Shown one piece after another: positions 55,213 to 64,000 of a stretch of 64,000 bases of DNA. Source of the stretch: Pomphorhynchus laevis. Lineage: Eukaryota; Acanthocephala; Palaeacanthocephala; Echinorhynchida; Pomphorhynchidae. The DNA lies in contig WNNJ02002024.1 in NCBI GenBank assembly GCA_012934845.2, positions 55,704 through 119,703 on the forward strand, given 5' to 3'. Position numbers and translations under genes: made by a program. The notes beneath the pieces are model-generated. The model worked only from the letters and a program-made list of their open reading frames with translations. It did not search any database and had not been told where the DNA came from. The first letter of the stretch is position 1. The number at the start of each line of letters is the position of its first letter.

Positions 55213-58110
55213 TCATGTGTCGAGAAGGTATGAACGGAGGAGGTGTTTGAATGTGATAAAGGAGGGAGCGCGGCGGATGTCGAGAGAGAGAGTTGATTCT
55301 AGGCGAGTGAGGCGGCGACGAGGAAGGATCGGAGACCATAGTTGTTGGAGTAATTAGGAACGTGGAGTAAGAGGGTATGACAGGAACGAAGCAATAGCGA
55401 GGTGGGGCGAGTATCTTCTAAGAAATGAAGGTTGATGAACGACGGGGAGCCGACAGCGATGAGACGAAAAGTAACGAGAAGAAGGCGGAGTTTGATGCGG
55501 ATGTGGATGGTGGGCCAGAAGAGTTGGGCAAAATATGTGGATGTGTGGATCGAAGCGACGGAGACGAAAGAGCACTCGAACGGCGGTGTTGATTATTCGT
55601 TGTAGGGGTAGGATGATGAATTTTGGAGAATTGGCGAAAAGGCTAAGGCAGTAATCGATTTTAGGGAAAAGAAGCGATGAAAGAAGAGACATACAAGAAC
55701 GGAAGTCGATAAGGGGGCGGATACGGCGGATGTCACGGAGAATTAAGTTAGATGAGCGGACCTTGTCACGGACGAAGGGTTTAAGGGAAAGGTGATCATC
55801 GAAATGGAAGCCTAAGAAAGTGAGATTGTGGACTATGAAGATGATTGATGAGGCAAAAGATACAGTGGGAGGAGATATGTTTGGTTTACGGGGGAGGATC
55901 CACATTATTTTGGACTTTTCGGGGTTTAGAACGAGATGGAGATTGGAGAGACGTTTGTAGATAGAATAAAGACAGTTGGAGGCAGAAATGGCGATATCGT
56001 GTATGCGATGTGCGGGTGAATGAGCATAGATTAGAATGTCATCGGCGTATTGCATGACGTTAAAGGAGTAAGGTTTGATAAACGAAGAGAGATCGCCAAG
56101 CAGAAGAGAGAAAAGCAGGGGACCTAAAACTGAACCTTGTGGGACCCCGCAAAAGATATGGATGGGACGGGAGGATGATGAATAAGAACAGAGGCGAAAG
56201 GAACGGTCGGATAGATATGTGGCAAACCCTGCTACGGAGGAATAAAAGCCGTAATCATAACGAAGGCGAGAAAGGAGGACGGAGTGGTCGACAATGTCGA
56301 ATGCGGAGGAGAGGTCGAGGGAGATGAGAAAATTATATAGAGCCTTTGTCTCGAGAAATGAGTAAGTCGTTGTACACTTTTATGCATGCGATTTCTGTCG
56401 AGTGATTAGAGCGGAAAGCGGATTGGAAAGGAGGGTACAGATTGGATGAGGAGAGATAAGCGTTGATTTGTATTAAGATGAGGCGTTCTAAGAGCTTAGA
56501 AAGAGTAGGGAGTAGTGAAATGGGGCGATAACTAGAAGGAAGGGAGGCGTCGAGCGATTGTTTCTTAAGGAGGGGACGAACGATTGCTGATTTCCAGTGT
56601 GAAGGGAAGATACGACTGCGGATGGACGAGTTAAACAAGGTTGTGAGAAATGGGGATATCGATGAGCATATAGATTTTAATATGTGAGTAGGCAGGGGAT
56701 CGGCAGGTGAGGTTTTGTTGGGCAAGGACATGAGGACAGATGATACTTCTGTAGGTGAGACAGGGAGAAGATGAAAGAGTTCCGGAAGGATGAGAGTAGA
56801 CTGGACAGAGTGGGATAAGATGGAGACCGGGGTGTGATAGAGCAACGTGGATACTTTAGTCTGGAGAAATGACGAATAATCATTGGCATTGATGTTGCAC
56901 GGCGAAGAGGAGCGTGCAAGGATTGAGTTAAAAGTATGCCAGAGAGTCTTAGAGTTGAATGAAGTGATGATTTTATGATGCCATAAGGAGTTGCATTTGG
57001 TACGTAGTAGGTTGAGATGAGACCGGCGAAGAGCAAGATAGGAATCACGGAAAGACGGAGTGATCGAGCGGAAATCACGTCTGAGAGAGCGGTGATAGAC
57101 TCGAAAAGCATGGCGGATTCGACGCTTTGAGAGTAGGCATTGGATGTCAAACCATGGGGCACGGTGTAAGCGACGGTGTGGGTGAGACTTGAAGGGCAAG
57201 AGAATATCGAGAGTGGATGTGAGTTCAGAGTCGAAAAGAAAGGCGAGATCATGAGGAGATGAATATGTTATTGTGGGTAATGATAGAGATGATTTGAGTA
57301 AGGCAGAGCGGAGAAGGGAGAGGTCAAGATTTCTCCAAGGGCGACGTAGGATTGTAGGTGTGTGAGGAGGGTGTGGTTGCGAGTGAGATCAAGGGTGATA
57401 AGAAAGTGATCGGATAGACCAGGATCAGAGATGGACAGTGAGGTGTAGGCAGCAAAATGATCGGGGACAGCGATGATGTCGAGTGCCCCACCAAGTATAT
57501 GTGTGGGGGCAGTGGAGATTAGTTTGTAATTGTAGTTGGATAGAATGTTGATGAACCGGATGGAATCCGTGGAAGAGGGGCGGTCTAGGCGGATATTGAA
57601 GTCGCCTAGAACGAGTGAAGGGATTGAGGACAAAGAACAATGAGAAAGGAGGTCAGCGAGTTCGGTAAAAAATAAGGCTGTATGAGCTGATGAACCAGGA
57701 CGGTATACAATGGCGAGATCTAGAGTGATCGGGTTAGAATAACGACAAGTGAGCAATTCAAAAGAGCAAGGACTGAAAGGGGGATTGATTTTGCGAAGAG
57801 ACGCGGGGTGACGCGCGAATGCGACGATGCCGCCATGATTAGAGAATTTAGAAGGGCATGAGCTGAGGGGGCGGGCGGATTCGACTAGGGAGCAACCGGC
57901 AGAGAGCAGACGGCGAATGGAAAGGTCGTCGGAATCTGAGTGCCAGGATTCGGTGAGGCAGAAGAGATCGATGGATTGCTTGGTGAATAGGTTGAGGATA
58001 AGATCGGATTTATTGAGAATAGATCTAGTGTTGAGGAGACCGAGGCGGAAACCGTGTGTTGTGGCGAAAGAGTCTAGTGGAGAATACACATAGGAGAGAT
58101 GGAGCGCCAT
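55213..58110 (-). pseudogene. ORF2 of L2-like family A (endonuclease and RT), broken
   Basis: Starts at the ATG at 58110, inside ORF1. Endonuclease: LGLLNTRSILNKSDLIL, LFCLTESWHSDSDDL, NHGGIVAFARHPAS, AIVYRPGSSAH, SLVLGDFNIRLDRPSS, GGALDIIAVPDHF and LSDHFLITLDL (SDH intact). A frameshift lies near 57260. Linker: HRAPWFDIQCLLSKRRIRHA. RT: NKTSPADPLPTHILKSI, SYRPISLLPTLSKLLERLIL, FQSAFRSNHSTEIACIKVYN, then a second break near 56330, and MQYADDILIYAHSPAHRIHD, NPEKSKIMWILPRK and KIDYCLSLFANSPKF, with a third break near 55500. The end LRSYLLDT lies at 55213-55240. The order and motifs are those of L2-type LINEs. Confidence 0.88.
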
Positions 58111-59098
58111 CGAATTTTTGGACGGGTGTGGACAACTTGAAAATTTCCGTCTATATTTCGGATGGAGAGTGATGTTTCGCCGTTTTCCTCGCGACGGCGT
58201 TTTTCGATGCGGGCTGAAGAGATTTGAGCGATTTCAGAAGGGGCGCGATTGGGGAAAAATCGAGTGGTTGAAGATGACATGAGTTTGAATCGTTGAGAGA
58301 GGACAGAAGACGCGTGAGAGCGATTCTTGAAAACAATTTTTAGGATAGGGGGCTGGGAAGGATTAGATTGAGAAGATTTGTTTAGACGGATGAATGCGAC
58401 AGGAGAAATGTCCTTGAAAAAGGATGGTTTATCCGCAGGAACAATAGACGAGAGGATGGATCTGAAGGCGGAAACATCGTGGTCTAGACGTGCTTGTGGA
58501 GATAAGGAGTTAGAAGGCGTGATATTAGTGACAATGACGCAACGATCGCGAGAAGCAAAGCGCTTCCGTAAAGGAGGACGACTGACGTGAGTAGGTGATA
58601 TCACGATAGAAGAGCTGGCAGTTGATGATTTGGAGGGATTTGGTTTGACGACGGGAGACATAGAGGATAATGATAATAAAGAGGGTGGCAAGCGATGTGA
58701 GGAAAGGTTATGAGTGGAAGGATAGTGGAGGTTGGTGGAGGTGATTTTGATTGATGGATGCAAGGTATTGAGAAACAAGACGGGAAGGACGGGACGTGGG
58801 GTGTCGGGGAGTAAAGATGGCATGGAATGGGAAGTGTATATGGTGGCAGGGTCGGTGGGTGGAGAAATGACATTAGAATCGACGGGGTAGTTTGAGTTGA
58901 CGTGTTGGATGTTGATATGTGCTTATTGGAAAGGTTGCAGATTAGTTTGTTTGCACAAAAACCACATACGAAGTCTTCTTTAGCCTTATTCTTGTCGCAG
59001 GTGATTGTTGTCCAGACGCTGCATTCGTGTATCGAGCACTGTACTTGCAGTTGTCCATAGTTGGTGTCGGTCTTAGTTGTTTTCTTACGTCCTTCCAT
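58074..59098 (-). pseudogene. ORF1 of L2-like family A, one frameshift
   Basis: Starts at an ATG at 59098 (MEGRKKTTKTDTNYGQL). The Cys finger CSIHECSVWTTITC then FVCGFCANKL occupies residues 21-52, matching the fingers of families C and E. A Pro/Ser/Thr-rich middle follows. The frame changes in the overlap at 58601-58823. The C-terminal part has RCVIVTNITPSNSL, ISPVAFIRLNKSSQS, PPILKIVFKNRSHASSVLS, RFKLMSSSTTRFFPNRA and NFQVVHTRPK. It is presumed RNA binding, inferred from LINE ORF1 proteins in general. Confidence 0.82.
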
Positions 59099-59160
59099 AA
59101 ACGATGGTTGTCGTCGATTGTTGTCATCGATGGTTGTCGTCGATGGTTGTCGTTGTAAGA

Positions 59161-59959
59161 TGTTTGTAACTCTTTGTATAGCAGTCCTCCTATTAACTCT
59201 TAAAATTCTGCAAGAGGATTGAGCGGAACTGTATTGATTGTATGTTTATTAGAAACCAAAATTCTTGTTCTATTTCGTTCCTTTTTCTCATTTTTGCCAT
59301 GTTTACCCCTTTTGCTATTTATTTTAACTTTTTGCACCTATTGTCTTTCTTTTGCCCCCTTTTGCACTCCTTGCTTATCTTTTGTCCCCTTTTGCACCCT
59401 TAGCCATTTTGTCATCTTTCATCTTTTGGATAATTTTTCTTCCTCTCCGTTCCTACAGCTATTAAACCTAATGATTCATTTTCCATCTTTGTTTGCCCCC
59501 TTGATAGGAGGCATAAATACGTACCCTGTGCCCAATTTGCCTACTCTTTGTCTGCAACCATTCGCTCCTCATTTATTTTTCTTTTCCCACTCATTCCAAA
59601 TAATTTTCTCCAACCCTCTTTTATAGCGCCGTAACCTCGTGCCCGATTAGCCCATGTCTTTGCAACCATTCCCCCACCATCTATTTCCATTTTCCAGCAT
59701 ACTCCAAACGCTTTTCTATTTTTAGTATTATTTTCCTACATCGTCTTCTGTTCTCTTACTTTCTATAAAATACGGGTTTCTCTTCCTTTTATCTCATATT
59801 AAGAATAATATTTAAAACCTGTGAAAATCACCAAATCACAAATAAAATTATTTAATTAAATTTAACATATGCACAAATAAATCGATATGGTTGTTTTACT
59901 TCGTCAGAGAAATTCGATAAGATACGAATCTACAATTTTTCTGGAAGTTCCACACTCCC
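59161..59959. other. Pyrimidine-rich spacer with imperfect tandem repeat, no gene seen
   Basis: 59320-59410 is T/C-rich with CCCCTTTTGCACC-like words repeated about four times. 59515-59625 and 59626-59735 look like two imperfect copies of one unit of about 110 bp (both contain TGCCCRATT, TTTGCAACCATTC and a CATTCCAAA-like word). A long Phe/Leu/Cys-rich frame at 59219-59626 follows from the base composition and is probably not a gene. Confidence 0.5.
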
Positions 59960-60540
59960 TTTTGTTATGTTTATAAATCAAACCACATAGTTTTCACCGT
60001 TTGAGTGTGTGCCATCAGGGACAATAAATTATTTTGAATGGTTCTAACCACATGCTCAATCTGAGAACATCCATTTCACATATCCGAGTGAATTATGGTT
60101 ACAGGCTTTATGAATATTTTTATAGCCGAGGTTAAAGTTTCTGCGTTACGATTTTCTACGATAAACAAAAAACCGCATGATTCTCGGCAAATTCCGCCAA
60201 CATACCTATTGTTCTGGATAAAGCTCACCTCGGTTATATTGGCGGCGACTATAAAGGCTTTCATCCACCTCGGCCGTCAGATCTGGTTCGTCAATCGTAC
60301 TCGAATTTTTCAGTATGTCAAATGCACAGAGTTCGCGCATTTAGTTGTGTATGCCTACGGCTGTGCTTTTATCGATGCTAAGTTTTTCTCGCAGAATTTC
60401 GTCGGTCAGCTTTTTTATCAAAAAATTATAAGGAGAATTTATTTGACAGATCTGTTTTGAACCTTCAAATCATGTGTTTGGTCTTACTGAAACACTCATT
60501 GCATTTCGCGCACCTCCATCGGCATTGGGCATGCGCGTGA
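59960..60540 (-). mobile_element. Merlin-type DNA transposon relic (ISXO2-like transposase)
   Basis: Minus strand. After a decayed zinc-finger region near 60520-60480 come KLTDEILREKLSIDKSTAVG, MRELCAFDILKN, then TAEVDESLYSRRQYNRGE. This is the EVDE block with the first catalytic Asp. GGICRESCGFLFIVENRNAE follows, then TLTSAIKIFIKPVTIIHSDM, with the second catalytic Asp in HSDM, and HVVRTIQNNLLSLMAHTQTV (the usual NHS and HTN region, degraded). The order matches Merlin/IS1595-like DDE transposases. At least three frame breaks. Terminal inverted repeats not found. Confidence 0.75.
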
Positions 60541-61339
60541 TATTTTATGTGCATATTATGTTCCTTCCTGTTTCTATCTAAAAACAATTATTTCAGCAAG
60601 TTTGAAAATCAACACTGCTAAAAACAAGTTCGCATGTAAAAAAATCGATTTAGTTCGCGGGCATAAGATTGCATCCTTTTCTGTTTTCAACAAGTGAACT
60701 AATGTAATTAGATTAGTTGAATTATTCATCTGAAATTTAGTCGATTTAAATAAAACCCTAAATTTGGGTAGATACTTTTGTATTTAAAACACGGGGGGGT
60801 AGTAATATAAAATTTCGAGCTATTTTAAATTTAAATTAAATTTGTACTAAAAAATTAAATTTAAATTGCTAAAACGTCTCCAAGCGATATTATATGTGTG
60901 TCAGGGATAATATTATACTGTACAATGTTGTTGATAAAATTTTATAAGTTCTTGTTATAAAATGTGGTTTTTATTAAATTTTTATTTTTTTAATAAAAAA
61001 TTAAAATCGATTTTTCCGCAACTAGAAGCGTCTCCATAAAAATACATCACATGTGTATGTAGTGTCGATGAAAACACCATATTTTGTAAAAAGGCAAAAA
61101 TACGCCTAATTGGAAAAGCATCAGCTTTGTATCCTCGACCGCAGTTTTAAGCGATTTTTCACAATGACCATTTATATATAATATACATATGCATATAATA
61201 TACATTGTATATCTATTTCAGATTATTATTAGATTCTGAATTGGATGATTCAGAATAATGATTTTGATCAATGAAGAGTGTTATTAAGCCCATTATACCT
61301 CTCGGTTTCGAGCAAATTAGAAAAAGAATAAATTACATC
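60541..61339. other. AT-rich stretch with a fragment related to family K
   Basis: No gene. At about 61110-61165 the words CATCAGCTTTGTATCCTCGACC and GCAGTTTTAAGCGATTTTTC resemble 53072-53125 in the family K unit (CAGCTTTGGCTCCTGGACC, GCAAGCGATTTTTCGCAATA). The ribozyme core is not present here. Confidence 0.45.
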
Positions 61340-61800
61340 ACTTTGCAATAATTTGGTGTGTTCTCCATTCGTAAGCGCAGCAAACCGTTTGACCATAATG
61401 TTTAAGAACAAATTCATTAATTATTTATCGATACGGTTTATCTGCAGTGTTGCGAAGCATCGACGATTTGCAAATCATATACTAACCTATCCACACAACT
61501 CAAGGGAACGTTTACGAAATATGGACAAACAAATATATGAAGTGAGAATACGCAGCTACGATCAAAGTACCTACAAACACAGTTCGGGCCTTTAAGATGG
61601 GGAGAAAACTTAATTTTGCATTTATTATCATGGTACCCATTAACATACGCCCGTCCAAACAGACCCGAGTTGAGAGTAACGCGTGGGTTTAGAGGTGCCC
61701 AGAAAAGATAGCCAGGAGTTAAGGATATCTGTGACAGATATATACCTGTTGTAAATCGAGATATACCAAAGAGGTTTATTCGAACATCTACAAACAATTC
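61340..61800 (-). mobile_element. LINE family E-type C-terminal fragment
   Basis: Minus strand, 119 codons open: SLTPGYLFWAPLNPRVTLNS, GRAYVNGYHDNKCKIKFSPH, then a Cys-His finger CVCRYFDRSCVFSLHIFVCPY and VDRLVYDLQIV. The finger and spacing match the C-terminal end of LINE E (CYCRFCSLSCSSLLHVFKCPY, about 41070-41130). Only the end of ORF2 is present. Confidence 0.68.
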
Positions 61801-61838
61801 GAGTAAATAATTAAATGTGTCAGAACGATAGAAAACAG

Positions 61839-64000
61839 TTAAGAATCACCACAATCCTCCCACTTAATAAAATCGTCGAACCGTTTCGGTTTCCTTAACT
61901 TTCTTCGAGGTCTGTCTGAATCTGACCGAAGGGTATCGACATCTGGTGCCTCTGTTGTACGAGGATGTTCGTTCGTTATCGACACCACGTCATCGGTAGG
62001 AACCGTAAACGATATGCTATCGTCAACCGTGAATGATCTACTGCCAGTAGTCTGAACATCATCGGCGTCGATTAATCCTGGTTGTGTGTGATTTACCGGA
62101 AGTGTTTCCTCGGTACCTTCACTTTGGGTGTCCTTAGCCTGAAACGTGATATCAAACGTTGCTGGTCGTGATATCGGGGCGAGGTCGCGAGGCGAGACCA
62201 TCGTAGTGCGTCCATTTGGATATTTAATCAATGCGGAATGGCGATTTGCTTCGACGAGTTGGACTTCCAACACTTTAGGATCGAACTTGCTTTTCTGTAG
62301 AAAGTTACGCACCAAGATTGGACCGGGCTCGCATAACCAACTGGGAAGGGATTTACCGTAACAGCTATTTCGACCGTATGAAAATAAGCGTTCGTGTGGA
62401 GACTGGCCAGTCGCTGTACTTAAAAGTGTGCGAATAGCGTTCAACGCCGTTGAAAGATACTGCTCCCACTTGTCGCTCAATTCACCTTCATCGACTAAAG
62501 CCAATTCAATAGCCTTCCATATGATGCCATTCATCCGTTCACACTGTCCGTTTCCTCTCGGGTTATACGTTGCAGTATGAGTAACATGTACACCTGCATC
62601 ACGAAGAAACTCTCGTGTCTCTGTTGAGATAAATGCTGCGCCTCTGTCGGAGTGTATAGCCACCGGAGTTCCAAAGATACAGAAAAGTTGACGTAGGCAG
62701 TATATTACCGTCTTTGACGACATATCCGAACACGGAAAAGCCCATGGGAAACGAGAGAATTCGTCAACTACAGTCAAGAGATATCGGTTTCCTGTAGAAT
62801 TCGACATTGGTCCTTTAAAATCAATAGCAAGACGTTCGAACGGTCGACTAGCACGCACAACTTCACCTTGGGTCCCTTTAAAATATCGCGGCTTGACGCG
62901 AGCACAAGTTTCGCACTTCTTCACGACGTCCCTCACTTCGTCGAGGCTGGCAGGTATATTTTTTGATCTGATATAAGCCCAGAGTCTCGTAATGCCCGGA
63001 TGGCAAAGTCGTCTGTGTAACTCCTTTAGATTTTGTCCAGTGAACGAAACAGCAGTACATTGAACTCGAGAGAGTGTGTCGGCCGGAACATTATTCTTGC
63101 CGGGACGATAACGAATTTCATACTCCAATTCGGAAAGCTCGAGTCTCCACCGGGCAATTTTATCGTTTTTTATCGAGCTCTTCGTGGAAGGCTTGAACAT
63201 GAATGATAGCGACCTCTGATCGCAGACAATCGTCAATTTTCTTCCCACTAAGTAATGTCGCCAATGTCGAGTTGCTTCGATGATGGCCAATGCCTCTAAT
63301 TCAACAGCCGGCTGCAACTTCTCTGCCTTTGTTAGAACTCTTGAGAAAAATGCCACAGGTCGCTCCTCCTGTGACAGCACCCCTGAAATAGCAACTCCTG
63401 AGGCATCGGTTTCCAGAATGAAAGGAAGATCCTCACAAATACCAGCCTTACACGCCTGACTAAGTTCGAGTCGAACGATGTTAAAAGAACGTAATGCATC
63501 CTCGTCCATTGGGAAAGTGTCACAGCAAGCAAACGATCTAATTTTGTCTGAGAATCTTGAAATCCATCCGGAATAATAAGTTAACATACCAAGAATACGT
63601 TGTTTATCTTTCAGTGTACGAGGAGCATCCATTCGAAGTAGTGGCTGCAATCTACTTGGATCGGGCTTGACTGAGCCCTCTGTGATTGAATATCCCAAAA
63701 TACTGATAACAGGACTAGCGACGACAGATTTGTCCTTGTTAATATCCAGATTGTACTTTTTCGCGATCCTCAAAAATCGTGCTAAATTAGTGTCGTGTGC
63801 TACCCTGTCTACACCGGTAACGATCACGTCATCCAAATACGCATAAACACCCAAAAGATTTTCTGCGTTTATAATAGAATCCATAATACGTTGAAAAGCC
63901 GCAACACCGTTCTTTAAACCGAAAGGCATGCACCGATACTGGTATAGGCCCCCAGCCGCCTCAAAAGCTGTGTATTTGCGATCGCTTTCTACCAATGGAA
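61839..64000 (-). mobile_element. Ty3/gypsy LTR retroelement, pol part, runs off right edge
   Basis: A minus-strand retroelement of the Ty3/gypsy (Metaviridae-like) group. The window shows part of pol in the order reverse transcriptase (LDDV motif near 63830), RNase H, a zinc-binding HHCC-type integrase head, the integrase core and a chromo-free C-terminal region ending at about 61839. The pol frame is open for about 718 codons to the window end, so this part looks whole and the insertion looks recent. The gag side and both LTRs are not in view, so length, age and completeness cannot be judged. No LTR could be recognised between 61340 and 61839. Confidence 0.93.

Larger units (their letters stand above)
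55140..59160 (-). mobile_element. L2-like LINE family A, near full length
   Basis: The most complete L2-like element: 5' leader (to about 59160), ORF1 (59098-58074), overlapping ORF2 (58110-55213), and a tail with the hairpin word GCGCGCCAGCGCACGC on the plus strand (about 55167-55182) and AATAAATTCTTTTTT in sense orientation. ORF1 and ORF2 overlap by 37 bp in different frames, as in other two-ORF LINEs. It is higher in GC than its neighbours. About four frame breaks are visible, so it is inactive but recent. The related fragments are 1-1494 and 23398-23680. Confidence 0.9.

Noticed and set aside
59219-59626. 135-aa Phe/Cys/Leu-rich membrane-like protein
   Set aside because: It follows from a pyrimidine-rich tract with short repeats; there is no motif and it looks like composition only.
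1-64000. tRNA genes, rRNA, CRISPR array, bacterial operons
   Set aside because: None seen. No cloverleaf with intact A and B boxes was noticed, and the coding content is that of eukaryotic retroelements.

Overview
This window looks like repeat-rich nuclear DNA of an invertebrate animal. I found no convincing host gene, rRNA, tRNA or CRISPR array. The DNA is AT-rich, and almost everything recognisable is a transposable element, mostly non-LTR retrotransposons (LINEs) in many fragments on both strands. I cannot place the species.

The recurring protein-coding families are: (A) and (B), two related L2-like LINEs, with A nearly full length at 55.1-59.2 kb; (C) CR1-like LINEs whose ORF1 starts with a Cys-rich finger (3.6-7.8, 19.5-23.3 and 28.8-31.1 kb, plus fragments); (D) an RT element with an N-terminal Cys-rich (CXC-like) domain and a C-terminal zinc-finger plus nuclease-like domain (7.8-10.9, 18.0-19.2, 25.3-27.9 and 34.4-34.8 kb); (E) a LINE of uncertain clade at 37.5-41.3 kb; (F) a Jockey-like LINE at 41.3-45.0 kb with an almost open ORF2, inserted into the 3' end of E with a 13-bp target duplication; and an older F relative (F') at 12-13.5 and 46.8-51.2 kb. 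There are also a transposase remnant (35.5-36.5 kb), a Merlin-type remnant (60 kb), and part of a Ty3/gypsy LTR element running off the right edge.

The most interesting content is non-coding. Four short repeat families (called G, H, I and K here) carry all the core words of a hammerhead ribozyme: CTGAYGA, GAAA, a cleavage-type TA or TC, and three helices whose sequences differ between families but stay complementary. The three strands lie in an order that is not a circular permutation of the normal hammerhead. Family K is a tandem pair (52.85-53.47 kb, period 392 bp), and G shows a 366-bp tandem period at 34.8-35.3 kb. In a tandem transcript the CTGAYGA strand of one unit and the other two strands of the next unit fall into the normal hammerhead order, so cleavage may be specific to multimers.

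At larger scale, about 3.2 kb at 11.26-14.47 kb is repeated inverted at 45.05-49.07 kb. This block carries a G repeat, the 5' part of F' and an L2-B copy inserted in F'. Each arm has its own short near-perfect palindrome next to a difference between the arms, as if template switching had occurred. Regions 2.7-3.5, 32.6-34.3, 51.2-52.8 and 60.5-61.3 kb hold nothing I can name.
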